A stretch of DNA of 64,000 nt from Persicirhabdus sediminis. Lineage in GTDB: Bacteria; Verrucomicrobiota; Verrucomicrobiia; Verrucomicrobiales; Akkermansiaceae. A program made the translations under genes and the position numbers. The notes below the pieces were generated by a model. The model saw only the letters and a list, made by a program, of their open reading frames with translations, was not told where the DNA came from and searched no databases. Of this stretch, positions 8,704 to 17,420 are shown piece after piece. The stretch spans positions 62,001-126,000 of the forward strand of contig NZ_JAENIM010000046.1 of the NCBI RefSeq assembly GCF_016595495.1. The letters run 5' to 3'. Numbering within the stretch: the stretch's first letter is position 1; the number at the start of each line of letters is the position of its first letter.

Positions 8704-9294
8704 ATGGCAGATCTAGATCAGCAGCTGAATTTCCTCATTGAGATCGACCGGCTCAAGTCGGTGTATCGACAGAACTTGGTCAAATCTGACAATAACAGAA
8801 ATGAAAATAGCGCCGAGCATAGCTGGCATATTTCCATGGTGGCTAACACGCTGCATCAATATGCCGCTGAGCCGGTGGACATTTCTCGCGTCATTCACAT
8901 GCTATTGATCCACGACATTGTAGAGATTGATGCTGGAGATACATTTGCTTTTGCTGATGCAGGCCAGCAGGAGGCTCAGGAAAATAAAGAAATCGCCGCA
9001 GCTACGCGGCTCTTTGGTTTGCTGCCCGATCAACAATTTCTGGCGACAAAAAACTTATGGTTAGAATTTGAAGCAGCAAAAACCGCCGATGCTAGATTTG
9101 CCAAGGCAATGGACCGGCTACTGCCGCTGCTGCAGAATATGGCAAATGATGGCGGCAGCTGGGTGCAACATGGCGTGAGCAAATCGCAGGTAATCAAACG
9201 CAACCAGTTCCTTGAAGGACTATCGCCAGAGCTGTGGGACTACGCGCTTGGGCAGATCCAGCTGGCGGTAGAAAATGGCTGGCTGACAGATTAA
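8704..9294 (+). CDS. HD-domain phosphohydrolase (YfbR-like)
   Basis: The preferred start is the ATG at 8704 (MADLDQQLNFLIEIDRLK), 15 codons inside the longest frame. The homologous start is preserved in the decayed copy at 15351. The 196-residue product has the HD-domain metal motifs: NSAEHSWHISM, then LLIHDIVEIDAGDT (the HD pair), and a later Asp in FAKAMDRLLPLL. Members are metal-dependent phosphohydrolases, and the closest characterised relatives are 5'-deoxynucleotidases of the YfbR type. It is cytosolic. The stop codon is followed within two bases by module copy C. A partial duplicate lies at 15311-15605. Confidence 0.85.
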   Translation: MADLDQQLNFLIEIDRLKSVYRQNLVKSDNNRNENSAEHSWHISMVANTLHQYAAEPVDISRVIHMLLIHDIVEIDAGDTFAFADAGQQEAQENKEIAAATRLFGLLPDQQFLATKNLWLEFEAAKTADARFAKAMDRLLPLLQNMANDGGSWVQHGVSKSQVIKRNQFLEGLSPELWDYALGQIQLAVENGWLTD

Positions 9295-9295
9295 T

Positions 9296-9447
9296 GCAGC
9301 CCGCCACCATCATGAGATCTATCAATCTGACTAAACATCCCGCCTGCCAGCTCAACTGACCGCATGTACGTGATCTCGGCTAATCGCCCCGAAATGTTAG
9401 ACCGTTTAACCAGCACTACGAATCAACACTTTTAGACTTAAAAATCA
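9296..9447 (+). repeat. Recurrent upstream module, copy C
   Basis: This diverged copy of the module at 3016 and 4489 keeps the order GCAGCCCGCC, CTAAACATCCCGCC, GCCAGCTCAAC, CTCGGCTAATCG, AAATGTTAGAC and ACTACGAA. GCTCAAC and GTTAGAC match the RYYYAAC and GTTRRRY core-site patterns of attC sites. It begins right after the stop of the HD-domain gene and ends at the GTG of the next ORF. Confidence 0.75.
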
Positions 9448-9849
9448 GTGCCTCTTTTCCCATACACTTTAGAGATAAAAAAGAATGCTGAAGGCTCACT
9501 CTCTCTGTACAGAGCAGGCTCTGGACCTTCCTCCTTCCTGTGTTATTTGCGAGATTCCCCCAAATTATTGTCTGACATCAGCGCTTCTATCTCTTCAAGT
9601 GTAGAGAACACTCCTAGACTAACTAAAACTCCCCTGCTCACAGCAAGGCGACTTTTATGGAGATCATACAAAGATTCTAAAATCTTCTCACAGACGGATT
9701 CAGGATTCAGTAAAATAGAGTTCTGGCTTTGCAGTACAAAAAAAGGAGATTTATTTTTGTTTCTCGATTGTAAGAACAACTCCCCCTACAAAGAGGAGGC
9801 CTTAGGTATTGATATACAACGAACCCTTGACGCATTCAACAAATCCTAA
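9448..9849 (+). CDS. Uncharacterised 133-residue protein
   Basis: Translation would start at a GTG at 9448, directly behind module copy C. No ATG is available upstream in frame. The product is a small soluble protein with alternating beta strands and polar loops (YTLEIKKNAEGSLSLYRAG; KIEFWLCSTKKGDLFLFLDCKN). I recognise no family. Codons are AT-rich and lack the CAGCTGG-type words seen in core genes. Position and size match the other two ORFs behind the same module, so I read it as an accessory cassette-type gene. A terminator lies 98 bases downstream. Confidence 0.55.
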   Translation: MPLFPYTLEIKKNAEGSLSLYRAGSGPSSFLCYLRDSPKLLSDISASISSSVENTPRLTKTPLLTARRLLWRSYKDSKIFSQTDSGFSKIEFWLCSTKKGDLFLFLDCKNNSPYKEEALGIDIQRTLDAFNKS

Positions 9850-9947
9850 CAAGGAGATACAGCCAACTATATATTCGCCTCCGAGTTTAAAAACGCCCAG
9901 TAACTTTAAACCAAAATCAAGTTGGATGGCGTTTTCTCAACAACCTG

Positions 9948-9976
9948 AGCCGTTGGCAGATGCCAACGGCTTTTTT
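9948..9976 (+). terminator. Rho-independent terminator after the 9448 ORF
   Basis: The perfect 11 bp stem AGCCGTTGGCA/TGCCAACGGCT has a two-base loop and is followed by six T on the plus strand. On the minus strand it could also slow transcription leaving the large gene at 10008, but no T run follows on that side. Confidence 0.85.
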
Positions 9977-10007
9977 GGCTTTCCGTCGAGGACGGGGCGA
10001 GAGCCCG

Positions 10008-13000
10008 CTACTCGTTCGGATGAGCGGGGCGGATGCAGCGGAAGCCGACCTCCCCATACGGGTCCTCACCGTCCGGAAGATATGGGATGCGATACATGAC
10101 CCGTGAGTCGGAGCTGTTGTGCCACCATGCGCCACCGCGGAGGATGCGCCGCGGATCTTCTGGGGCGGTTGCAGGCCCCTTCGGATCGAATTCTTCCAGA
10201 GCCGAATACGGGCTGTACCAATCCCAAGTCCATTCGTAGGCATTACCAGCCATGTCGTAGAGTCCATAACCGTTAGCCATGTCCGCGGCTGTGCCGGAAG
10301 CGATATCCTGGTTTCCGTTAAAGTAGCCTACTGGTCGGGTAACTGGGTAGGGATCATTCTGCTGACCGACCGACACGAGGTATTGCCACGTGTTAGCACG
10401 CCCCTCAGCGGCTTGATTGCCCCATGGGAAATCCATGCCTTCAAGCCCACCGCGCGCGGCGTACTCCCACTGCGCTTCGGTAGGCAAGCGATAGCCGTTG
10501 CCGCTCCAGTTCACGTTTTCCGCTGTGAGGTCGTAGTCGCCGCTGCGGTAGACCTGCATACCGTCGGTATCGATGTAGTAGGTAGGAACGAGTCCTTCCA
10601 TCTCGCTGCGGGCGTTGCACCACTTGACGGCATCGTACCATTTAACTGGCACAACCGGGTGGTCATCGGGTGGTGTATGCTGCTGAAGACCGGCCTCGAG
10701 TTCTGTCGGCAGGTCATAGCCGTTGTCGTTGGCCCAGAGGACCACCTTGCGCCAGTCGCCGCGCGTTACCTCGAACCTGTCCATATGGAAGGCCTTCAGG
10801 TTGACCGTATGTAACGGCGAGGCAGATCCGGAAACGTTCTCACCCATCGTGAAGGAGCCGGCGGGAATGAGGACCATATCGCGTTCAAAGTTAAGTTGAA
10901 CCGCACCCGGAGATTGCGCAATCTGGTGGCTGTCGTTGATGCCGGCAGGTGTGAGTTCTACGCTTACACGATAGAACTGGCGGCTGCCCGATTTAGGCGT
11001 TGTGAAGACGATATGGGTACCTTGGCCCGAGATCGTCTGACTAGAGGGCTGCATATCATTCGTCAGGTCATCGCCGCTAATCACGGTATAATCACGACCG
11101 ATGTGTCCCAGCCAATCGAGAGAAAAAGTACCATCCGACACGGAGGGATCGAGCATGACCCTGGCTCCAGTTCTGATACCAAAGACGAATTCCTGGGCAA
11201 CTGTGAGCCCATTGCCGTCCACATCCGAATTTTCTACTGCATCGTAATTGCCGTTGGTTGCGAGACCGAGCACATCGAACCACCAGTGCGGGGTGCCACC
11301 AGCCGCAAGATGTGGCTCAAAATCAACCGTCAGTGTGCGCGGCTGATCCATCACTACCGTAATGTTAGATACGCTACCGTCGTTACCGCTCGGTAGATCC
11401 CCAGCCCATTTAAGGAAGCTGAACCAATTTCCGGGCTGTGCAGCAAGATCCACGGAGGAACCGAGCGGATACCATTGCGAGGCATTGTACGGCCAGACGC
11501 TCCCTTCAGCGCCGGAATCGATATCCAGCAGAACCTGAGTTTCCCAGTTCCATGTCAGTGCGATATTACCGGTTACCGTAACGGTTCCGCTGTTTCCGGC
11601 ACCGCTGCTGATCACAGCTCCGCTTGTATTCCAGCCGGTCGGGATGTAGCGGGTGCGGCCCGCAGACACTGGATCCACAGAGACGTCAACCACCGTTCCG
11701 TAAGCGACCGTAAGTGGCCCTGCGGGAACCGGAGTACCGAATGGGGAGTTGACGGTCAGCGTGTACTTGTCGGTCGTAAACTCTGCAACTGCCGTGCCGA
11801 ACGGGGCATTCAGTGAGTCAATGAGCAGTTGATTGCCATCTTCTACCGCCCCAGTTGTGTCACCGCTCCAACCGGTGAAGCGGGCATGGGTATCGGCGAC
11901 GGCTGTAATCGATAATGGAGTGCCGGCATCGTGCCAGACCTTGGAAAGATCGACGGAACCCGGTCCGGATGCCGAGACATTCACGGAGTGTTGCGTGGCC
12001 CACTGCCAGTCAAAGACGAGGTCATCCGTCAGCGTCAAAGAGATCGAATTACCGCTGCCGTTAACTGGGCTGCTGTCACCGAGTACATAGCTGTATCCGA
12101 TCGGCACATAGCGGGTGCCGCCAGAGACATAGGTGGAGGCCGTGAAGGTGATCTCGGAGTTCGCATTGTAGCTATAGGAGCCAGTGGCTGGACTCACGGC
12201 ATTCACCGGGGAATTGACAGCCACACTGTAGGTCGAAGAGGCACTGGAGAACTCGGCGGTCACAGGTCCGCGGGCCCGGTCCATAGTGAATGAGATGGAT
12301 GAGCCGTTGACGGTTGCTCCGCTTAGATCGCCGCTCCAGCGGATAAATGTGGCTCCGGCATCCGGCTGGGCCGTGATTGAAACTTTAGCGTCGGCGTCCT
12401 GCCAGCTTGAAGGAGTGGAAACAATGCCATCGCCCACCGTCAGGGTAGTCAACTGATACTGTGTGTTGTAGTTCCATCTCAAGGTGGCGTTGCCATCCAT
12501 CGTCAGTACCGCGACATTGCCCTCGCCGTTGGTATTGCCTTTTTCCCCGATCAAGGACCAGCCGGAGACATGCTCGCGTCTAGTTCCGCTGACGACGTCC
12601 TGTGCACTGATAACCACTGGGGTGCCGTCGGCAATCTTGTGTCCCCCAACTGACGGAGTGACAGCAGATTGCGGAGAGATAACCGTCAGGGTCTTATCGA
12701 AACGTCCATCGAAATCGACAAGCATATCGAAGAAGCCACCGTTATAGCGGTCGTGCAGATTCGCCATCCCCTGGGAATCAGCGCCGAGGCTGGAGCTCCA
12801 GTCGCGTCCAAGCCAAGGCGAGTATGTGCTGTGCACCACCTTGCCTTCGGAAGGGCGATATTCCATCTGGCGAAAGAAGCCATTGCCCCCATTGGGAAGC
12901 GTCTGGTAGTCGACAATCACCTCATGCACGACATTTCCAGCCGCGTTGGTTTCCTCAAGGTTATAAATAGCGAAGTTGTGTCCGCAAATGACCATATAGA

Positions 13001-15014
13001 TCTGATTGTTGGGGTAGACGAGTTTTTCAAAGACCTCGTTCGGGTTGTTGCGGTCGGAGCCGGAAACCCACTGCACCGGAACGCGACCGCGCTCGCTGGT
13101 GCCCGAACCGGAGCTTCCGCTGCCCTTCGATTCTGCAAGATAGTTATGCGTGGTCAGAACGGCGAGCGCTTTTGGATGATCATCCAGTACGGCCTGCGCC
13201 CAAGCGATGTCCTGGTCGCGGGCGTCAATATCCATGTGCAAGAACATCCAGTCGCGGCCATTCACGGTGATCACCTGATAGTCGCTCCAGCCGGTTGGGG
13301 AGACGCCCCGGTACCAGTCATAGTACTGGCCATTGACCGGATTTTTCCAGCGTCCGGAGTTCTCACCGTAATACTGGCGATAATAATCGTTGATGTCGTG
13401 GTTGCCCGGACAGGTTCCGTAGGGAACTAGGGCCGCCTTCGTGTTGTCGCCGTTCTCATGCAGCAGATCCATCGCCGCATTGGCATTCTTCCACTGTCCG
13501 GCATTTCCCGCGGTATTAACGATGTCTCCGAGATGGGTGACAAACTTGATATTCTCCTTCCGAATATTATCTACAATCCATTGCGTCTGGGAGTTGTAGA
13601 TATCGGGGTAGGACTGAGAGTAGTTCTGTGTATCCGGCAGGGCGATCACCGAGAACACCTCCTCCGCTTTAAATTGTGCCGTGATGGTTCCGCGTGCACG
13701 ATTCATCGGCAGCACGAGCGTGTCACCGCCGATCAACGCACCTCCGGTATCGCCGGTCCAGCCGTTGAAATAGTAGCCTTGCGCTGGTGTAGCAGTGATC
13801 GTCAACGGAATCTCGTCGCTGTACCATCCGTCGGCCACATCCACGCTGCCTCCGGAGGTGGATTCGGTATCCACCCGGTATTCCGTCAGGAAATTCCAGG
13901 TCAGCACGGTGTCGCGGGTAATATCGAAGGTGACGGTCGATCCTGTGCCCGAGACCGGGGCACTGCCGACAGCAGTCCAGCCGGTGGGCGTGTGGCGGGT
14001 GTCAGCCGAACTTTCGCCCGCAATACGCACGGTAACTTCCGTTCCAGAGCGATAACTGATTGTCCCGGCAGCCGGAGTTGAGGTTCCGAACGGAGATACA
14101 ATCGTAAGGACCGGATCGGCAGTCGGATCCACCACGCTCACGTCCACCGTAATCGAAGTGGATGCCTGGCCATTGCTGACCTCAACACCGAAACTGTCCA
14201 GTCCAGCGTAGCCGGCGTTCGGCGTATAGCTGATCGTTGCTTCCGTATTGTTTTCCGCATCAATGGTGGCCGTACCTTTGGCCGCAGGCGTGCTAATCGA
14301 CCAGTCGAGGTCGTTTCCATTGGCATCCACGGCATGCAGCACCACGGTCTGAGCCCCACCGTCCTTTGTCGCGTTCATGGCGAATCTTTCGCCCTCAGTA
14401 ATAACCGGCGGCGTATTTCCGGGATTGCCGCCGATAACAGCCTCGAGTCGGATAGAGGAAATTCCGGCTTTGTAGGAATTCATGCTGTCGGTGATTGTCA
14501 GTGTATCCGACGAGAAAGTATGCGTTGCACCATCGCCTGACCAGTAATCGCTGTTTGATACACTCTTCACGAGTGTGATCGTTTCCGCTTCTCCGCCAAC
14601 CCGGATCTTGGAGGGAGTTCCGATAAAGGCACTCTGGCCGTTCGCCCCAGCGTAATGCAGGGTAACCTCATATGAGCTAGCTCCCTGCGTTGCAAGCCAG
14701 GCGCTAAGGCCGCTCAAGGTGACGGTGACGTTCTCCTCCAGCACGGCATAATAGGGGTGACCGAGGACAGCAAAACCGTCTTGCCAATAGTCCCCGTGAA
14801 CCATCCTGTAGCCGACGCCGTTCAAGTTGCCCGACTGCGTGCCGGCATTGCCTGTAACGTTGACCAGCGCGTCCGCCCCCACACTGGAGGCGCTTGGAAT
14901 GTTGTTGCCAGAGGTTTGACTGTAATTGAAAAGCAGCACCTCTCCTGCCGCCGCCCCCGACAAAATTAATCCGGCCGCAATCGCGCCTATTACCGCCTTA
15001 AATCTAATACTCAT
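10008..15014 (-). CDS. Giant secreted metallophosphoesterase with InlB-type repeats and FGE-sulfatase domain
   Basis: The start at 15014 (MSIRFKAVIGAIAAG) gives a clean signal peptide. A frame 18 codons longer exists but would bury it. The 1668-residue product has, in order: a beta-sandwich N-terminus; a cadherin/Ig-like domain (about 200-290); one bipartite InlB B-type repeat (FNGWTGDTGG); a calcineurin-like phosphoesterase (about 450-745: LPDTQNYS, HLGDIVN, CPGNHDI, LTTHNY, ICGHNF); three more B-type repeats (RWSGD, GWSGD, KWAGD); a short linker; and a C-terminal FGE/SUMF1-like domain (about 1420-1668: GSFTMGEN, GYRLPTEAQWEYAARGG, MAGNAYEWTWDWY, LRGGAWWHN). It probably acts outside the cell on phosphate esters. 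It is GC-richer than its flanks and lacks their CAGCTGG words, which suggests transfer. Confidence 0.9.
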   Translation of the reverse strand: MSIRFKAVIGAIAAGLILSGAAAGEVLLFNYSQTSGNNIPSASSVGADALVNVTGNAGTQSGNLNGVGYRMVHGDYWQDGFAVLGHPYYAVLEENVTVTLSGLSAWLATQGASSYEVTLHYAGANGQSAFIGTPSKIRVGGEAETITLVKSVSNSDYWSGDGATHTFSSDTLTITDSMNSYKAGISSIRLEAVIGGNPGNTPPVITEGERFAMNATKDGGAQTVVLHAVDANGNDLDWSISTPAAKGTATIDAENNTEATISYTPNAGYAGLDSFGVEVSNGQASTSITVDVSVVDPTADPVLTIVSPFGTSTPAAGTISYRSGTEVTVRIAGESSADTRHTPTGWTAVGSAPVSGTGSTVTFDITRDTVLTWNFLTEYRVDTESTSGGSVDVADGWYSDEIPLTITATPAQGYYFNGWTGDTGGALIGGDTLVLPMNRARGTITAQFKAEEVFSVIALPDTQNYSQSYPDIYNSQTQWIVDNIRKENIKFVTHLGDIVNTAGNAGQWKNANAAMDLLHENGDNTKAALVPYGTCPGNHDINDYYRQYYGENSGRWKNPVNGQYYDWYRGVSPTGWSDYQVITVNGRDWMFLHMDIDARDQDIAWAQAVLDDHPKALAVLTTHNYLAESKGSGSSGSGTSERGRVPVQWVSGSDRNNPNEVFEKLVYPNNQIYMVICGHNFAIYNLEETNAAGNVVHEVIVDYQTLPNGGNGFFRQMEYRPSEGKVVHSTYSPWLGRDWSSSLGADSQGMANLHDRYNGGFFDMLVDFDGRFDKTLTVISPQSAVTPSVGGHKIADGTPVVISAQDVVSGTRREHVSGWSLIGEKGNTNGEGNVAVLTMDGNATLRWNYNTQYQLTTLTVGDGIVSTPSSWQDADAKVSITAQPDAGATFIRWSGDLSGATVNGSSISFTMDRARGPVTAEFSSASSTYSVAVNSPVNAVSPATGSYSYNANSEITFTASTYVSGGTRYVPIGYSYVLGDSSPVNGSGNSISLTLTDDLVFDWQWATQHSVNVSASGPGSVDLSKVWHDAGTPLSITAVADTHARFTGWSGDTTGAVEDGNQLLIDSLNAPFGTAVAEFTTDKYTLTVNSPFGTPVPAGPLTVAYGTVVDVSVDPVSAGRTRYIPTGWNTSGAVISSGAGNSGTVTVTGNIALTWNWETQVLLDIDSGAEGSVWPYNASQWYPLGSSVDLAAQPGNWFSFLKWAGDLPSGNDGSVSNITVVMDQPRTLTVDFEPHLAAGGTPHWWFDVLGLATNGNYDAVENSDVDGNGLTVAQEFVFGIRTGARVMLDPSVSDGTFSLDWLGHIGRDYTVISGDDLTNDMQPSSQTISGQGTHIVFTTPKSGSRQFYRVSVELTPAGINDSHQIAQSPGAVQLNFERDMVLIPAGSFTMGENVSGSASPLHTVNLKAFHMDRFEVTRGDWRKVVLWANDNGYDLPTELEAGLQQHTPPDDHPVVPVKWYDAVKWCNARSEMEGLVPTYYIDTDGMQVYRSGDYDLTAENVNWSGNGYRLPTEAQWEYAARGGLEGMDFPWGNQAAEGRANTWQYLVSVGQQNDPYPVTRPVGYFNGNQDIASGTAADMANGYGLYDMAGNAYEWTWDWYSPYSALEEFDPKGPATAPEDPRRILRGGAWWHNSSDSRVMYRIPYLPDGEDPYGEVGFRCIRPAHPNE

Positions 15015-15310
15015 ACTTTTATTTACCTTCGTATTTCCAGTGATACTAACTGATGTGACAAAATCCAATTAGGTTATACAGACCTCCCATTGTACAAACA
15101 AAAATTAAGCCCCAGTGAAACAAGTGTCACACGCCTAACAATCGCCTGTTGGGAAATTAGGTTATGAGGAGAAAGTCAAATCATCGCTCACAGAGAGATT
15201 CCTACGAGCTAATGCTGGCGGGATATATCGCGCGCCATGAAAAACGTTTTTTTAGTACACCTAACCTGTATCAAATGAGTTTTTTAACTGAGCACTGACT
15301 GCTAGATGAG

Positions 15311-15605
15311 GTGATTAACATGCTTGGCTAGCTTCGCTAGAATTGGCGGCATGGCAGATCTAAACCAGCAGCTGAATTTCCTCCTTGAGATCGACCAGCT
15401 CAAAATCGATTTATAGTCAAAACTCGGCCAAACCTAACAATAAAAAAGTACCGAGCACAGCTGGCATATTTCCATGCACGCCCACACGGTGCACCAATAT
15501 GCCGCTGTGCCGGTGGACATTTTTCGCGTCATTCACATGCTCATGATCCACGATTTTGTGGAGATTGATGCTGGAGATACTTTTGCTTTTACTGATGCAT
15601 GCTGC
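15311..15605 (+). pseudogene. Decayed partial copy of the HD-domain gene at 8704
   Basis: From the ATG at 15351 the sequence reads as the same N-terminus (MADLNQQLNFLLEIDQLK) and then hits a stop (TAG at about 15415). The homology continues with indels through the EHSWHIS, MIHDFVEIDAGDTFAF region and fades near 15605. The 40 bases upstream of the ATG also match those upstream of the intact copy. The duplicate lacks the C-terminal two thirds. The intact and broken copies flank the module C ORF and the giant gene at 10008-15014. Confidence 0.85.
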
Positions 15606-15736
15606 ACACAAACCAGCTTAGATCTTATCGCATAGGATATGGCTGATCTCAGATTCAAGACATGCAATGCATTGTCACCCACCAGTGGATTGGTTATAAG
15701 CTAGCTGGTGATGATCACGATTTCCACTAACTGGTT

Positions 15737-16135
15737 ATGATAGAAGTGTATTTATTAAAGCTTTCTGCAACTGAATGGCAGCTGACGGCGACTATTTTTC
15801 CCATGGGTGGTCATGGAGGATTGGCGCAGGAGGCGGCATTGGCTCAGCTGTGTGAGCCGACGTTTACAGCTGGTCTAGCAGCAATGAAAGATGATGGTCT
15901 GGCTGGATTTGGGCGTGACTCATTTATAGCTAACGATTCACGCTGGCCAGTGACCGAACCAAAATTTCAGATCGTCAATGATGGTAGCCACCCGGATCCA
16001 GCTGAGTTTGGCCACTACCGTGTGCAGCTGGCTAACAAAGAAATTCTCGGTCGGCTAGAAAATAGGAAGCGCAGCGATCTAGCTGGATTGATCATCGCGG
16101 CTACCGAGGTGTATTTGGCAAATCGGCCTGATTGA
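15737..16135 (+). CDS. Uncharacterised 132-residue protein
   Basis: This small soluble protein has no signal peptide. It contains a Gly/Ala-rich segment (FPMGGHGGLAQEAALAQL) and a C-terminal helix (DLAGLIIAATEVYLANRPD). Codon use and the presence of AGCTGG words match the resident genes, unlike the giant gene upstream, so it probably belongs to the core genome. It ends about 100 bases before the pheA start, on the same strand. I recognise no family. Confidence 0.55.
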   Translation: MIEVYLLKLSATEWQLTATIFPMGGHGGLAQEAALAQLCEPTFTAGLAAMKDDGLAGFGRDSFIANDSRWPVTEPKFQIVNDGSHPDPAEFGHYRVQLANKEILGRLENRKRSDLAGLIIAATEVYLANRPD

Positions 16136-16238
16136 TAAACAATAACTTAGCGGCTGAAATTTGATGATTGTGTGGACTTGCGCAGTCATTCGACGATTTT
16201 CTTTTGAATTTTTGCGCATTCTATGCCAATCAGGTGGC

Positions 16239-17312
16239 GTGCCGCTAAACGAGATCAGAAAAAAAATCGACGCCCTCGACAACAAGCTAATCGACTTGCT
16301 CGCTGAGCGCGCAGAGTTAGTTCACGAAGTGGGTGTGATCAAGAAGAAGGAAAACCTGCAGATTTATGCACCTGAGCGCGAAGCTTCGCTGCTACAACGG
16401 CTAACCGACATCAACGGTGGCCGCCTACCAGATAAGTCTGTGCACGCTATTTACCGCGAGATCATGTCTTGTGCGCTGGCGCTGGAAGATGACTTGAAGA
16501 TTGCCTACCTAGCACCGGAAGGAACGTGGACTCATCAGGCTGCGATCAAGAAGTTTGGCCATTCTGTAGAGTACACCGCTGGTTCTAACTTCGCTGAAGT
16601 TTTTGACATGGTAGCGCGCCGCAAGTGCGACTACGGCGTGGTGCCGATAGAAAATTCTACCGAAGGCGCGGTGAGCCATACGCTAGATTTGTTTGTCGAT
16701 TCCCCACTACACATCTGCGCACAGATTTTACTGCGCATCGACCACTGCCTGATGGCTGGCATCGAGCGCAAAGAAATCAAAACAATCTACTCGCACCCGC
16801 AGGCATTTGGGCAGAGCAAAAACTGGCTATTGCGCGAATTCCCAGAGGTTGACCTCGTGGAAGTTTCCTCCACAGCTAAGGCAGCTGAGCTGGCTAAAGA
16901 ATTTGCCGCAGATGGCGCCGCGGCGATTGGCCCAGCGCTAGCCGCTGAGCTGAATGGCCTGAGTATTTTAGAAACGAGCATTCAGGATAGCGCCACCAAT
17001 ACCACGCGCTTCTTGGTGATTGGTGAGAAATTCTGCCCACAGACAGGCAAAGACCGCACGTCTATCTTGTTCAGCGTAAGGGACAGACCGGGATCACTAG
17101 TAAAAGCTCTTCAGTCGTTTGATCACCTCAATGTGAACATGTCGAAGATTGAAAGTCGCCCGTCAAAACAACGCGATTGGGAATACATTTTCTACGTCGA
17201 TCTAGCTGGCCATTGTGAAGATGAGCTGGTCAGCCAAGCGCTGGAGGAGCTCGATACCCATTGCTCGATGGTAAAAATTCTCGGCAGCTATCCAGATATT
17301 TCTGAGAGCTAG
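16239..17312 (+). CDS. pheA: Bifunctional chorismate mutase / prephenate dehydratase
   Basis: The enzyme converts chorismate to prephenate and then to phenylpyruvate, the committed steps to phenylalanine. I place the start at a GTG at 16239 (VPLNEIRKKIDALDNKLIDLL), because the chorismate mutase helix begins there and the 26 upstream codons look unrelated. Domains are an AroQ-type mutase (about 1-90), a prephenate dehydratase (about 92-275, ending at the TTRF motif in ATNTTRFLVIG) and a C-terminal ACT domain (about 285-358). The ACT domain has the ESRP phenylalanine-binding motif (MSKIESRPSK), which predicts feedback inhibition. Length is normal for the P-protein. A terminator follows, so it is likely monocistronic. 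Confidence 0.93.
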   Translation: MPLNEIRKKIDALDNKLIDLLAERAELVHEVGVIKKKENLQIYAPEREASLLQRLTDINGGRLPDKSVHAIYREIMSCALALEDDLKIAYLAPEGTWTHQAAIKKFGHSVEYTAGSNFAEVFDMVARRKCDYGVVPIENSTEGAVSHTLDLFVDSPLHICAQILLRIDHCLMAGIERKEIKTIYSHPQAFGQSKNWLLREFPEVDLVEVSSTAKAAELAKEFAADGAAAIGPALAAELNGLSILETSIQDSATNTTRFLVIGEKFCPQTGKDRTSILFSVRDRPGSLVKALQSFDHLNVNMSKIESRPSKQRDWEYIFYVDLAGHCEDELVSQALEELDTHCSMVKILGSYPDISES

Positions 17313-17344
17313 GAATATCCAGCTGAAGTTCAACAAGTTCAATC

Positions 17345-17376
17345 TAAATCCGCTCAGCAACTGAGCGGATTTTTTG
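17345..17376 (+). terminator. Rho-independent terminator after pheA
   Basis: The stem AATCCGCTCAG/CTGAGCGGATT with a CAA loop is followed by a T run, 33 bases after the pheA stop. Confidence 0.9.
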
Positions 17377-17420
17377 CGTTTGCATGCCTCGACGATTTTC
17401 CCTATTGAACACCAGTCAAC

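Noticed and set aside
10119-14540. Several plus-strand frames of 60-250 codons opposite the giant gene
   Set aside because: They are antisense shadows of a GC-rich gene. The minus-strand frame contains coherent domains and a signal peptide.
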